The position numbers and the translations under genes are program-made. From an uncultured Bacilli bacterium (GTDB lineage: Bacteria; Bacillota_I; Bacilli_A; RF39; UBA660): a stretch of DNA of 48,907 bases. The stretch's first letter is position 1, and each line of letters starts with the position of its first letter. The notes under the pieces are model-generated. The model was not told the origin of the DNA, did not search any database, and saw nothing but the letters and a program-made list of their open reading frames with translations. Shown piece after piece: positions 37,396-45,382 of the stretch. The stretch is from positions 1 through 48,907 of the forward strand of contig CANQJD010000005.1 in the NCBI GenBank assembly GCA_947624175.1, written 5' to 3'.

Positions 37396-39909
37396 TTAAT
37401 TATTATTGTTATCATTGCTTTCATATCTAGCAAGATAATCAGCCATATAATCGAAATCAGCACCATAATCTTTGGCCTTCTTTAAGAAAGCACCGACATC
37501 TCCTGTTCTAGCAACTTTATCAAGTGCAGCTGTAATTTCAGCACTATCAGCACCTGATAAAATCATATTTTTAGCAATATGGTCAAGGGCTTTTTGGATA
37601 GCATTACTCATCTTAATATCTTTGATTTCACCACGTAATTGAACATCTCCTTGACTTCCAGAAACGGTTCCTGTAAACATCTTATTTCCTAATTTAATTG
37701 CTCCATCAGATAAAGCTTCATTATAAACTTCTTGCAATTCACCAATCTTATAAGTATGGCCATTTAAGACAGCCTCACTTCGACCATTAGTTTGAGCTTC
37801 TCTTAAGGCATTATAAATTTGTTCGAAACTACCTGAACCATATTTTTTCTCTCCAAGTTTATTTTTAAAGGTTATAACATCTTCAGGTTTATTTAATAAA
37901 GTTGGAGCACTTTCTAGCTTAGCTTGTAAATCTGTAAAAGCCTTGAAAGCATCGTTCATATAGCCAGCTGCTTGAGCATAGGTTTTAGAAGTAGGCATTG
38001 GCATACCAGTAAACTCTTTAAACATAGTTTCTAGTCTTCCTATACCAGAATCAGTAGGCCTAATTGGTTTAGTAGGCATTTCTGGCATTTCTGGCATTTC
38101 AGGTTGTGGTGGAGCAGTTGGTCTAGTTGGTGCCGTTGGCATAGTTGGTGCTTCTAAACTATTTAAAGCATCAATATCACTTTTAATTTTATCTTGAGCA
38201 GCTTTAGCAGCTGTAAATTGTTGATATAATTGAGCTGCTGTTTCTCCATCCCCTCTAATTCTTGCAATTTTAAATTGTTCTAAGATATCTTTAGTCTTAG
38301 CCTCTGCTCTTTCATATCTCGCATTTAATCCTGCAAGTTTACTCATTTTTCTTGTATACTCAGCATTTTCATTGCTATATGTTTGCATAGCTGCATTATA
38401 AGCATTTAATTCAGCATCATATCTAGCTTCATTTGCTGCAACTTGTCTATTATATTCATCCACTCTTTCTTGATATACTCTTGGTCTATCTGCAACTTCT
38501 TGGTTATATTCCTCAACTCGTCTATTATATTCGGCCCTTTCATTACGATATTGAGCTCTATTATCACGTTTCTTCTTCGCATCATCAATATTCTTACGAC
38601 TAGCAGCAGTTGTTGCAGCCTTAGCATTATGATAAGCTCCTTGAAAGCCTTCTCTATTAACTGCAGCAACTGCAGCTCTTTTTGTTCCACCAGCAAATCC
38701 GCCTATTGCTCTTGCTAAGGCTTTACCTGGAGACTCACCATGACTTTTTGCATAACTATAGTTAGCCATAGCTGAACTAACTCCAGTCATACCCATTCCA
38801 GCAAGTCCACCAACTGATTCTTTCATATGCTTGTAACCTTCTCCTTTGAACATTCCCATTAAGTTACCATCACCTTTAATTCCAAGCATATCATTAATAA
38901 ATTTAGGTGCATCTTTTGCAAAATATAATAAGCCCATGATAATGAATAATAGAACTAAAGAAATTCTAAAAGCACTATTATTTAAATTTTTAGTAATGGT
39001 TGCAATCGTTGCATCATCAAAAAGTACTACAAATACAAACATTACAAAATATAATATAATCAGTCTAATAAACAAATCAAGATAAGTTTTACATGAAGTA
39101 CTAACCCAATTATCAAATGCTTGTTTAGACGTTTTTGGATCAATATAACTTGCAATCGGAATAGGAGCTACAAACTCACATATTCCAAGTTTAATAGCAC
39201 GAACGGCTATTTCTAAAGCAATTTGAACTAGTACAAATAACAAATAGCCTCCAACTAAGGCTGACATCAGTGGTCGATAACTATATTTATACCCATATTT
39301 ATCTGTACTACAACTATCAGTATCAAGTATATGTTCTCGAGCCGTTGCAACAGAATATATTGAAACATTACTACTATCGCCTTCTAAAACTCCTGTCCCA
39401 AGAATCGAACCATCATTACAAGCAGGATTATCATAGGTAAAAAATGGCAAATACGAATAAAAAGACATAATTCTTGCTGAACTAGCCATCATCTCTTGAG
39501 TATTTTCATCTGATGAATTTGGACTAATATTAGCACCTAAAATTACTTTAGGAATAATCGGTATAACATAATTTTGAACTTGCCTTGCTAAATCAAAAAT
39601 CGATGGTACCATTACAATTAAAGCTAAAGATATAATTACTCTTTTTAATACGTTTCCAACCCCTTGTTCTTTATCATCCATTTTATCAGGATTAACAATT
39701 ATCTGAATAAATGATATCATTAATTTAAATACCATTACTAAACCTAAAATTATATATATTCTTGTTGCAAATTGATTTATTGTAGTACCAGAAAAAATTT
39801 CAACATTAGATAAATCTATAATTAATTGAAAAACTACTTCAATAAAACCATATATAGCAAAATCTATCCATGAAAATAACCATCTGATAGCATTACTAAT
39901 AAAATTCAT
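37396..39909 (-). CDS. VirB6/TrbL-like polytopic T4SS protein with long coiled-coil/Pro-rich C-terminus
   Basis: Multiple TM segments in N-terminal half, ELRAIKLGICEFVAPIPIASYIDPKTS-type region; C-term EYNRRVEEYNQEVADRP.., PEMPEMPEMPTKP. Confidence 0.82.
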   Translation of the reverse strand: MNFISNAIRWLFSWIDFAIYGFIEVVFQLIIDLSNVEIFSGTTINQFATRIYIILGLVMVFKLMISFIQIIVNPDKMDDKEQGVGNVLKRVIISLALIVMVPSIFDLARQVQNYVIPIIPKVILGANISPNSSDENTQEMMASSARIMSFYSYLPFFTYDNPACNDGSILGTGVLEGDSSNVSIYSVATAREHILDTDSCSTDKYGYKYSYRPLMSALVGGYLLFVLVQIALEIAVRAIKLGICEFVAPIPIASYIDPKTSKQAFDNWVSTSCKTYLDLFIRLIILYFVMFVFVVLFDDATIATITKNLNNSAFRISLVLLFIIMGLLYFAKDAPKFINDMLGIKGDGNLMGMFKGEGYKHMKESVGGLAGMGMTGVSSAMANYSYAKSHGESPGKALARAIGGFAGGTKRAAVAAVNREGFQGAYHNAKAATTAASRKNIDDAKKKRDNRAQYRNERAEYNRRVEEYNQEVADRPRVYQERVDEYNRQVAANEARYDAELNAYNAAMQTYSNENAEYTRKMSKLAGLNARYERAEAKTKDILEQFKIARIRGDGETAAQLYQQFTAAKAAQDKIKSDIDALNSLEAPTMPTAPTRPTAPPQPEMPEMPEMPTKPIRPTDSGIGRLETMFKEFTGMPMPTSKTYAQAAGYMNDAFKAFTDLQAKLESAPTLLNKPEDVITFKNKLGEKKYGSGSFEQIYNALREAQTNGRSEAVLNGHTYKIGELQEVYNEALSDGAIKLGNKMFTGTVSGSQGDVQLRGEIKDIKMSNAIQKALDHIAKNMILSGADSAEITAALDKVARTGDVGAFLKKAKDYGADFDYMADYLARYESNDNNNN

Positions 39910-40062
39910 GTTACACCTCCAAACGAAAACCCCTATAATATATTTAAGTATATCATTAAATCAAGATAAAGTAAATTAGTTTTCATAAATAAAATAATAA
40001 TTTAACAACTTTTTTTAACGACCATATTATAACTACATTATTTATTTTTGTAAATAGAAAAA

Positions 40063-40087
40063 AGAGAAAAATTTCCCCTTTTTCTCT
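40063..40087 (-). terminator. Intrinsic terminator overlapping the end of the 565-aa ORF
   Basis: AGAGAAAAA/TTTTTCTCT stem followed by minus-strand TTTTTTC. Confidence 0.65.
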
Positions 40088-41726
40088 ATTTCTTATGACT
40101 ATTTTCGAATTTATCTGTATAATCAATACTTTCTTTTATTCTAGAGTCTGGACTATTTACTATATAGATATCTTTCGTATCCCAATTGTTAATTGGAACT
40201 TGATGTTTAGTAACTTCCTCTGTTACAGGTGGTACTTCCGTACCTCTAATTTTATCAACTTTTTCACTTAAATCATGAATTATATCTTGATATTTCTTCA
40301 TTTCATTTAAAGCCTTAAGTTTTTGAGTTTTTAATTCGTTATATTCACGTTTTGGTTTTGTAACATGATGTGCATCAACATGATATTGATTTGGATATCC
40401 ATATTTATTATCTTGAATCTCTTTCATTCTCTGATTAGCTTTATTAATTATTTGCTCATATCCTTCAATCTTCTTATTAATTTCCTCAATTGTTTGTTCA
40501 GCTTCATAAATCGTTTTTTGTCTTCTATCGTTTACAAGATTGTTACCATTTTTATTAACACTATTAGATACTTTCTCACTTGATTCATTTTTAGAATCTA
40601 TCATTTGTTGATTGTTATCATTAACCCAAAAATTAGGTTTCATAGTATCCATCCAAGATGACTTATTTTTAGAATCTATTTTTTCTTGATTATTATCATT
40701 AACCCAGAAATTAGGTTTCATGGTACTAACCCAAGAAGAAGGTTGAACATTAGTTGAGGTTTTATTTTCAGTTACTTTTCCTTCTAATTCTCTATCTGTT
40801 TTGTCTTTAGGTTCTTCTTTAACAGGCACTTCTGGAGTAACTTTTGCATCACCTAATATGGAATCTGAAATAGCATCAGGTTCTAATGGTTTATTTTCTA
40901 TATCTTCATCAAACTTTAACTCGGTAGGACTATCTAAATCTTTTCCAAAATCTAAAGTAGCTGTTTCAGCTTTTGTTTTTTCTTCTTCTTTTTCTTCTTT
41001 TTTCTCTTCTTCGTTTTCTTTTTCTTCTATTTTTTCATTTTTCTCTTCAGTTTTCTTATTTTTCTTATTTCTTTTTTCTAAATATTTTTGAAGTTTCTTA
41101 TAACCTTTATAAGAATAAGTTATAACAGGTGCTGCAAGCATTATAGCTAAAAATCCTGGGGTCACAGGAACATGAATTAAAATTCCAGCAAGGGTTGCAG
41201 CTCCAGCAATTGTTAAACAAGATACATTCAAAGTTGCTAATATTGTTTCGCCAAATCCTTTTACAAATTTCTTTAATTTACTTTGATTTTTTGTATCAAT
41301 TTTTATTTCATTATCTTCTTTTACTGGTTCTTTTTCTTCTTTTATTTCCTCTTCTGATTCCTTTTGATCTTCATCATCATTAACTTCGAATAATCTATCA
41401 GGTGTTGGAGGAACTATTTCTTCTTTTTCCTCTTTTTTAGGATAAAGTTTTTCTCCAAGTTTCAAGAAACTATCGATTTTATCTATTCTATCTTCTCTTT
41501 TAACATCTTTATTAATAGTATCTATACATGCACATACATCAGTATCATCTCTTAATCTAAGAGTTTTTTCAAGTAATCTATTAACAGATTTTCTTCTAGT
41601 ATCATTTTCATTTAATCCTAAATAAGTTTCATAAGTTAATTTTCTTAAACCTACTTTTTCTCCAATAATTTTAAATACCTCATTGTATTTTTCTTTGATT
41701 TCTTTTTCTATAACTCCATTATACAT
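40086..41726 (-). CDS. Hypothetical membrane protein with acidic coiled-coil regions and a 26-aa tandem repeat (ORF to 41783; RBS-supported start 41726)
   Basis: Hydrophobic hairpin TILATLNVSCLTIAGAATLAGILI; SSW[VM][SD]TMKPNFWVNDNNQ repeat. Confidence 0.75.
   Translation of the reverse strand: MYNGVIEKEIKEKYNEVFKIIGEKVGLRKLTYETYLGLNENDTRRKSVNRLLEKTLRLRDDTDVCACIDTINKDVKREDRIDKIDSFLKLGEKLYPKKEEKEEIVPPTPDRLFEVNDDEDQKESEEEIKEEKEPVKEDNEIKIDTKNQSKLKKFVKGFGETILATLNVSCLTIAGAATLAGILIHVPVTPGFLAIMLAAPVITYSYKGYKKLQKYLEKRNKKNKKTEEKNEKIEEKENEEEKKEEKEEEKTKAETATLDFGKDLDSPTELKFDEDIENKPLEPDAISDSILGDAKVTPEVPVKEEPKDKTDRELEGKVTENKTSTNVQPSSWVSTMKPNFWVNDNNQEKIDSKNKSSWMDTMKPNFWVNDNNQQMIDSKNESSEKVSNSVNKNGNNLVNDRRQKTIYEAEQTIEEINKKIEGYEQIINKANQRMKEIQDNKYGYPNQYHVDAHHVTKPKREYNELKTQKLKALNEMKKYQDIIHDLSEKVDKIRGTEVPPVTEEVTKHQVPINNWDTKDIYIVNSPDSRIKESIDYTDKFENSHKK
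40587..40742. repeat. Two 78-bp tandem units (26 aa each) inside the 565-aa ORF
   Basis: SSWVSTMKPNFWVNDNNQEKIDSKNK / SSWMDTMKPNFWVNDNNQQMIDSKNE. Confidence 0.9.
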
Positions 41727-41822
41727 ACTAACCTCACTCCTTAAAATCGGCATAATTATATCATAATTTATATAGTTTGTCAAATCTATATATTTTTCTA
41801 TAATTTAATTATAATAAAAAAA

Positions 41823-42170
41823 CTATTTAATTTCAATAGTTTTTTTATCTTTATTATCATCACTTTTTAATACATCTATAACTAATACCCCATCTTTATA
41901 TTTAGCATTTATTTTACTGTAATCAACATTTCCAACATAAAAATCTCGTTTATAAACTCCATAAGTTCTTTCTCTTTTAATATAATTTTTATTAGAATCA
42001 CTTGTATCATTCTTTTTACTAGCAAGAACTGTTAAATAACCATGATTAAATTCAATATTCAAATGTTCCTTTTTAAATCCTGGTAAATCAATTTCTATAT
42101 GATATTTATCATTCTCTTCATAAATATCACATTTCATATAAGAATCACTATCAATAATATCATCAAACAT
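41823..42170 (-). CDS. Small heat shock protein, Hsp20/alpha-crystallin family
   Basis: IEIDLPGFKKEHLNIEFNHGYLTVLA, RERTYGVYKRDFYVG, KYKDGVLVIDVLK. Confidence 0.9.
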   Translation of the reverse strand: MFDDIIDSDSYMKCDIYEENDKYHIEIDLPGFKKEHLNIEFNHGYLTVLASKKNDTSDSNKNYIKRERTYGVYKRDFYVGNVDYSKINAKYKDGVLVIDVLKSDDNKDKKTIEIK

Positions 42171-42214
42171 TTTATCACCCTGTTACTAATATAATTATTT
42201 TTTCAAAAATTATA

Positions 42215-42907
42215 CTAATCTTTTTTATTAATAATAAATTCTCTTAACATTTTAGTTAAGGCTCTTTTTTCAATTCTTGAAACATAACTTCTAGAAATGT
42301 GTAATTTTTTAGCTATTTCTTTTTGTGTTAATTCATCTTGATTATTAAGTCCATATCGATAAGCAATTATTTCTTTTTCTCTTTTGGTTAAAACTTTAAC
42401 ATATTCACTTAATAATTTTATATTTTCTTTTTCATATAAATCTAAAGCAAAATCTGGTTTATCACTTTTTAATACATCAACTATCGTTATTTCATTACCA
42501 TCTTTATCAAACCCAATTCCTTCATTTATCGAGATATTTTTATTATATTTATTATTACTTCTGTAGTACATCAAGATTTCATTTTGAATACATCTCGCAC
42601 AGTAAGTTGTAAGTCTTACGTTTTTATTTCTGGAATATGTATCAATTCCTTTAATTAAGCCAATTGTACCTATTGAAATTAAATCATCTTGAAAAGAAAC
42701 ATCATGTTCAAACTTTTTAACAATATGAGCAACCAATCTTAAATTATGTTCAATCAGTTTACTTCTAGCATCAGTTGAACCTTTTTCCATATCAATTAAA
42801 CACTGTTCTTCCTCCTCTTTTGTTAAAGGATCCGGAAATAAGTTATTCGAATAACTTCCTGTAAAAAACAACATTTCTTTAATTAAATTAATTATATTTA
42901 AAAACAT
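42215..42907 (-). CDS. sigK: SigK/SigE-like sporulation-type RNA polymerase sigma factor
   Basis: FPDPLTKEEEEQCL, ARSKLIEHNLRLVAHIVKKFE, DLISIGTIGLIKGIDTY, YCARCIQNEILM, LTQKEIAKKLHISRSYVSRIEKRALTK. Confidence 0.88.
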   Translation of the reverse strand: MFLNIINLIKEMLFFTGSYSNNLFPDPLTKEEEEQCLIDMEKGSTDARSKLIEHNLRLVAHIVKKFEHDVSFQDDLISIGTIGLIKGIDTYSRNKNVRLTTYCARCIQNEILMYYRSNNKYNKNISINEGIGFDKDGNEITIVDVLKSDKPDFALDLYEKENIKLLSEYVKVLTKREKEIIAYRYGLNNQDELTQKEIAKKLHISRSYVSRIEKRALTKMLREFIINKKD

Positions 42908-42934
42908 ATACCACCAATTAAATATATGATTTTA

Positions 42935-43401
42935 AAACAAAAAAATAAATAGTTCTGATAAAACTATTCATTCCGAGTTTAGAAAAAGTTGTATCAATTT
43001 ATATTATTATTTTACTAATAATATAAACATATAATAAATATTATCAGTATTTACTACAACTACTTATCCTTGAGTTTTCTCCTCTCAAAACAATTGTCCT
43101 ACTTAGTGGCGATAATGATTATATTTCTATAATTTTTCTTACCAAATAACAATTAATCTAAGTAATCACTTTAGGTGTTAATAAATAACACTAAATACCA
43201 AAAAGGTAAAGAAAGAATAAAATTAATTATTCTAAATAGTCAATTAAGACTATTAAGTTTGAAATCAATCAAACTTATAAGACTAAAATATAAATTCTAA
43301 AAGAATAAATATTGAGTCCATTACTTATAATAAATATTCGAATGAATAAATATTAAAGTCATAAAGCAATTAACTTAAACATCATGTTACTCTTACTAAG
43401 C
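42935..43401 (-). ncRNA. Candidate long structured RNA (standalone ncRNA or structured leader of the sigma-factor gene), class unknown
   Basis: Consensus promoter upstream, at least seven consecutive hairpins, a predicted three-way junction and a terminator-like end, with no convincing ORF. Confidence 0.5.
42939..42968 (-). terminator. Weak intrinsic terminator upstream of the sigma-factor gene
   Basis: AATAGTT/AACTATT stem followed on the minus strand by ATTTATTTTTTTG. Confidence 0.45.
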
Positions 43402-43407
43402 AATATT

Positions 43408-43436
43408 AGTATACTAAATCATTCGACTTTTGTCAA
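43408..43436 (-). promoter_or_regulatory. Near-perfect sigma-A promoter
   Basis: Minus strand TTGACA (43431-43436), 17-bp spacer, TATACT (43408-43413). Confidence 0.75.
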
Positions 43437-43486
43437 CACTTTTTTTTAATTTTTTTAGCTTTTTTCGCAATAGGATATTCGTGATA

Positions 43487-44194
43487 CTAATTTTCCTTTA
43501 ATTTGCTGTCTCCCGTTTGATAATCGATTTCGATTCCATCTTGAATATTATAAACATAAACATTAAATTTAATACCCGCTCCATCATCTTCAACTGACAA
43601 ACCTTCCATTTCAACTCCACTTGCTAGTAGATTAGAACCATTATAAATTGGAGTTACTCGATATAAAACATGATTATTAGTATTTTTTACATATTCTGAT
43701 ACTTTATTTTCAAATTCTAACATTCCTTTAGTATTCATATATCTTGTACAAGTAATTAAATTCTCCTTGTTAGCATTTTCTCCTGTTAATTGAAAACCAA
43801 TTAAATGACAACGATTATATAAATATTTACCATCGACGATATCATATTTAACAGTATGCCAACCACTTGGTTTAATCATTCCAATTGATCCTCTCTCTTC
43901 CGTTGGCATTAAAGATTTATCAATTTTAGCAAAAGCAACACCAGCTCTTCCTAATATATCTAAATTACTATAATATTCAAAAGTTTCACGTTTTTTATCA
44001 GCCTCACTAAAATTAGGTTCATTATTATTAATAGTAACATATGGTTTTCCAGAATATTCTGGAATTGTTTCTAAAGAATAAGATTCACTTGGAAATACTT
44101 TAATTAATAAATCATTTATTTCTTTATGAAAAACTCCTATTAAAGTTGCAATTATTAATACTACTAATTCAAAACCGAAATTCTTTTTCATCAT
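43487..44194 (-). CDS. Secreted/membrane-anchored DNA/RNA non-specific endonuclease (EndA/streptococcal DNase-like)
   Basis: N-terminal hydrophobic anchor; GRAGVAFAKID, SGWHTVKYD, LYNRCHLIGFQLTGENANKENLITCTRYMNT. Confidence 0.9.
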   Translation of the reverse strand: MMKKNFGFELVVLIIATLIGVFHKEINDLLIKVFPSESYSLETIPEYSGKPYVTINNNEPNFSEADKKRETFEYYSNLDILGRAGVAFAKIDKSLMPTEERGSIGMIKPSGWHTVKYDIVDGKYLYNRCHLIGFQLTGENANKENLITCTRYMNTKGMLEFENKVSEYVKNTNNHVLYRVTPIYNGSNLLASGVEMEGLSVEDDGAGIKFNVYVYNIQDGIEIDYQTGDSKLKEN

Positions 44195-44272
44195 TACTTC
44201 ACCTACTCTATATTTATTATATAAGATTATTATTCTAAATGCAAAAGAAATAATTTATTTTTACTAAAATAC

Positions 44273-44301
44273 TTGAAATTAAGAAAAAAATATGATAATA
44301 T
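44273..44301 (+). promoter_or_regulatory. Promoter of the plus-strand RNA candidate
   Basis: TTGAAA (44273-44278), 17 bp, TAATAT (44296-44301). Confidence 0.6.
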
Positions 44302-44307
44302 GAATAC

Positions 44308-44550
44308 ATGAAGGGATGCTTCATATAATAAAAAAAGGATATACCTAATTTGCCAGGTTAGGTACTGTCCCATAAAGTCCTAGAAATAGTAGTACTACTT
44401 AAAAAAAGAATTCTCTTTTAAGCATAGTACAACCTTCAATTAAATAGGTTTTTAAACTATTTAAAATATCAAGATTTAAAATTGTCTATAAAGGAACAGC
44501 ATCATTGTAATATTAGTAAAAAATAGCTAATCACACGATTTGCTATTTTT
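44308..44550 (+). ncRNA. Candidate structured small RNA, class unknown
   Basis: Plus-strand promoter; hairpins at 44342-44364, 44392-44430, 44440-44464; possible closing helix GATGCT/AGCATC; intrinsic terminator at the end; no ORF. Confidence 0.55.
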
Positions 44551-44555
44551 TTATT
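44518..44555. terminator. Bidirectional terminator shared by the small RNA and gmk
   Basis: AAATAGC-T-AATC-acac-GATT-T-GCTATTT with T-runs on both strands; overlaps the gmk stop codon. Confidence 0.75.
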
Positions 44556-45129
44556 TTACCAAGTCACTTTTTATTATCTTATAAATTTCTTCAGCTGCTT
44601 CCATTACTTTGCCATCTTCATTAATAACAATATTAGGATAAATTTCTTTATTTTCCATTTCAGTTTTAGCAGTTTCAAGCCTCTTTTTAATATTTTCTTC
44701 CGTTTCTGTTCCTCTATCTCTTAATCGTTGTTCTAAAACTTCTAAACTAGGTGGAGCAACAAAAATGCCTACAGCATCTGGATAGTTACTAATAACTTGT
44801 TTATAACCATTGATATCAATTTCTAATATAACATCATAATCATTATCTAAATATTCAAAGACATGACTTTTTAAAGTACCATAATATTTACCAGTACCAT
44901 ACATATTGTATTCTAAAAAAGCCCCTTCTTCGATTTTTTCTAAAAAGTCAGCCTCACTTATAAAGTAATAACTAACTCCTTCTACTTCCCCTTCTCTTGG
45001 AAGTCTTGAAGTAGCACTTACTGATAAATGTACTTTTTGATTATTTTTCTTATAAATTTCTAGTAAGGCTTTAACAATCGTTCCTTTTCCAGCCCCACTT
45101 GGTCCTGATATTACTATTAATTTTCCCAT
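44551..45129 (-). CDS. gmk: Guanylate kinase
   Basis: MGKLIVISGPSGAGKGTIVKALL, SRLPREGEVEGVSYYFIS, LEIDINGYKQV. Confidence 0.96.
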   Translation of the reverse strand: MGKLIVISGPSGAGKGTIVKALLEIYKKNNQKVHLSVSATSRLPREGEVEGVSYYFISEADFLEKIEEGAFLEYNMYGTGKYYGTLKSHVFEYLDNDYDVILEIDINGYKQVISNYPDAVGIFVAPPSLEVLEQRLRDRGTETEENIKKRLETAKTEMENKEIYPNIVINEDGKVMEAAEEIYKIIKSDLVK

Positions 45130-45130
45130 T

Positions 45131-45382
45131 TTAATCTCCTATTCTTAATTTAACAATTGTACATCCTGGATTAAAGAAATCTCTTTTAAAAGAAATAACT
45201 CGTTTATCATGTTTTAAATATTCATGAACAGCTTTTCTTAAAATATCTTTTCCAATTCCATGAACAATACAAATCGTATCAGATTTAAGTATTATATTAT
45301 CATTTATAAAATCTTTCGTCAAGATAATTGCTGAATCTTTATATTCTCCATGTAAATCTAAGGTTGGTAAATTATTTGTCAT
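45131..45382 (-). CDS. Smr-domain protein
   Basis: LDLHGEYKDSAI, ICIVHGIGKDILRKAVHEYL. Confidence 0.85.
   Translation of the reverse strand: MTNNLPTLDLHGEYKDSAIILTKDFINDNIILKSDTICIVHGIGKDILRKAVHEYLKHDKRVISFKRDFFNPGCTIVKLRIGD

Noticed and set aside
28910-39909. A complete integrative conjugative element
   Set aside because: Only the transfer apparatus is visible; no relaxase, integrase, att repeats or cargo module found in the window.
43196-43360. CRISPR-like array in the periodic hairpin region
   Set aside because: The hairpin stems differ in sequence; there is no conserved direct repeat with unique spacers and no cas genes.
44308-44550. RNase P, tmRNA or SRP RNA identity for the plus-strand RNA
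   Set aside because: None of the remembered core motifs (GAGGAAAGUCC, tRNA-like CCA end, GGUCAGG-GGAA-AAGCAGCC) is present.
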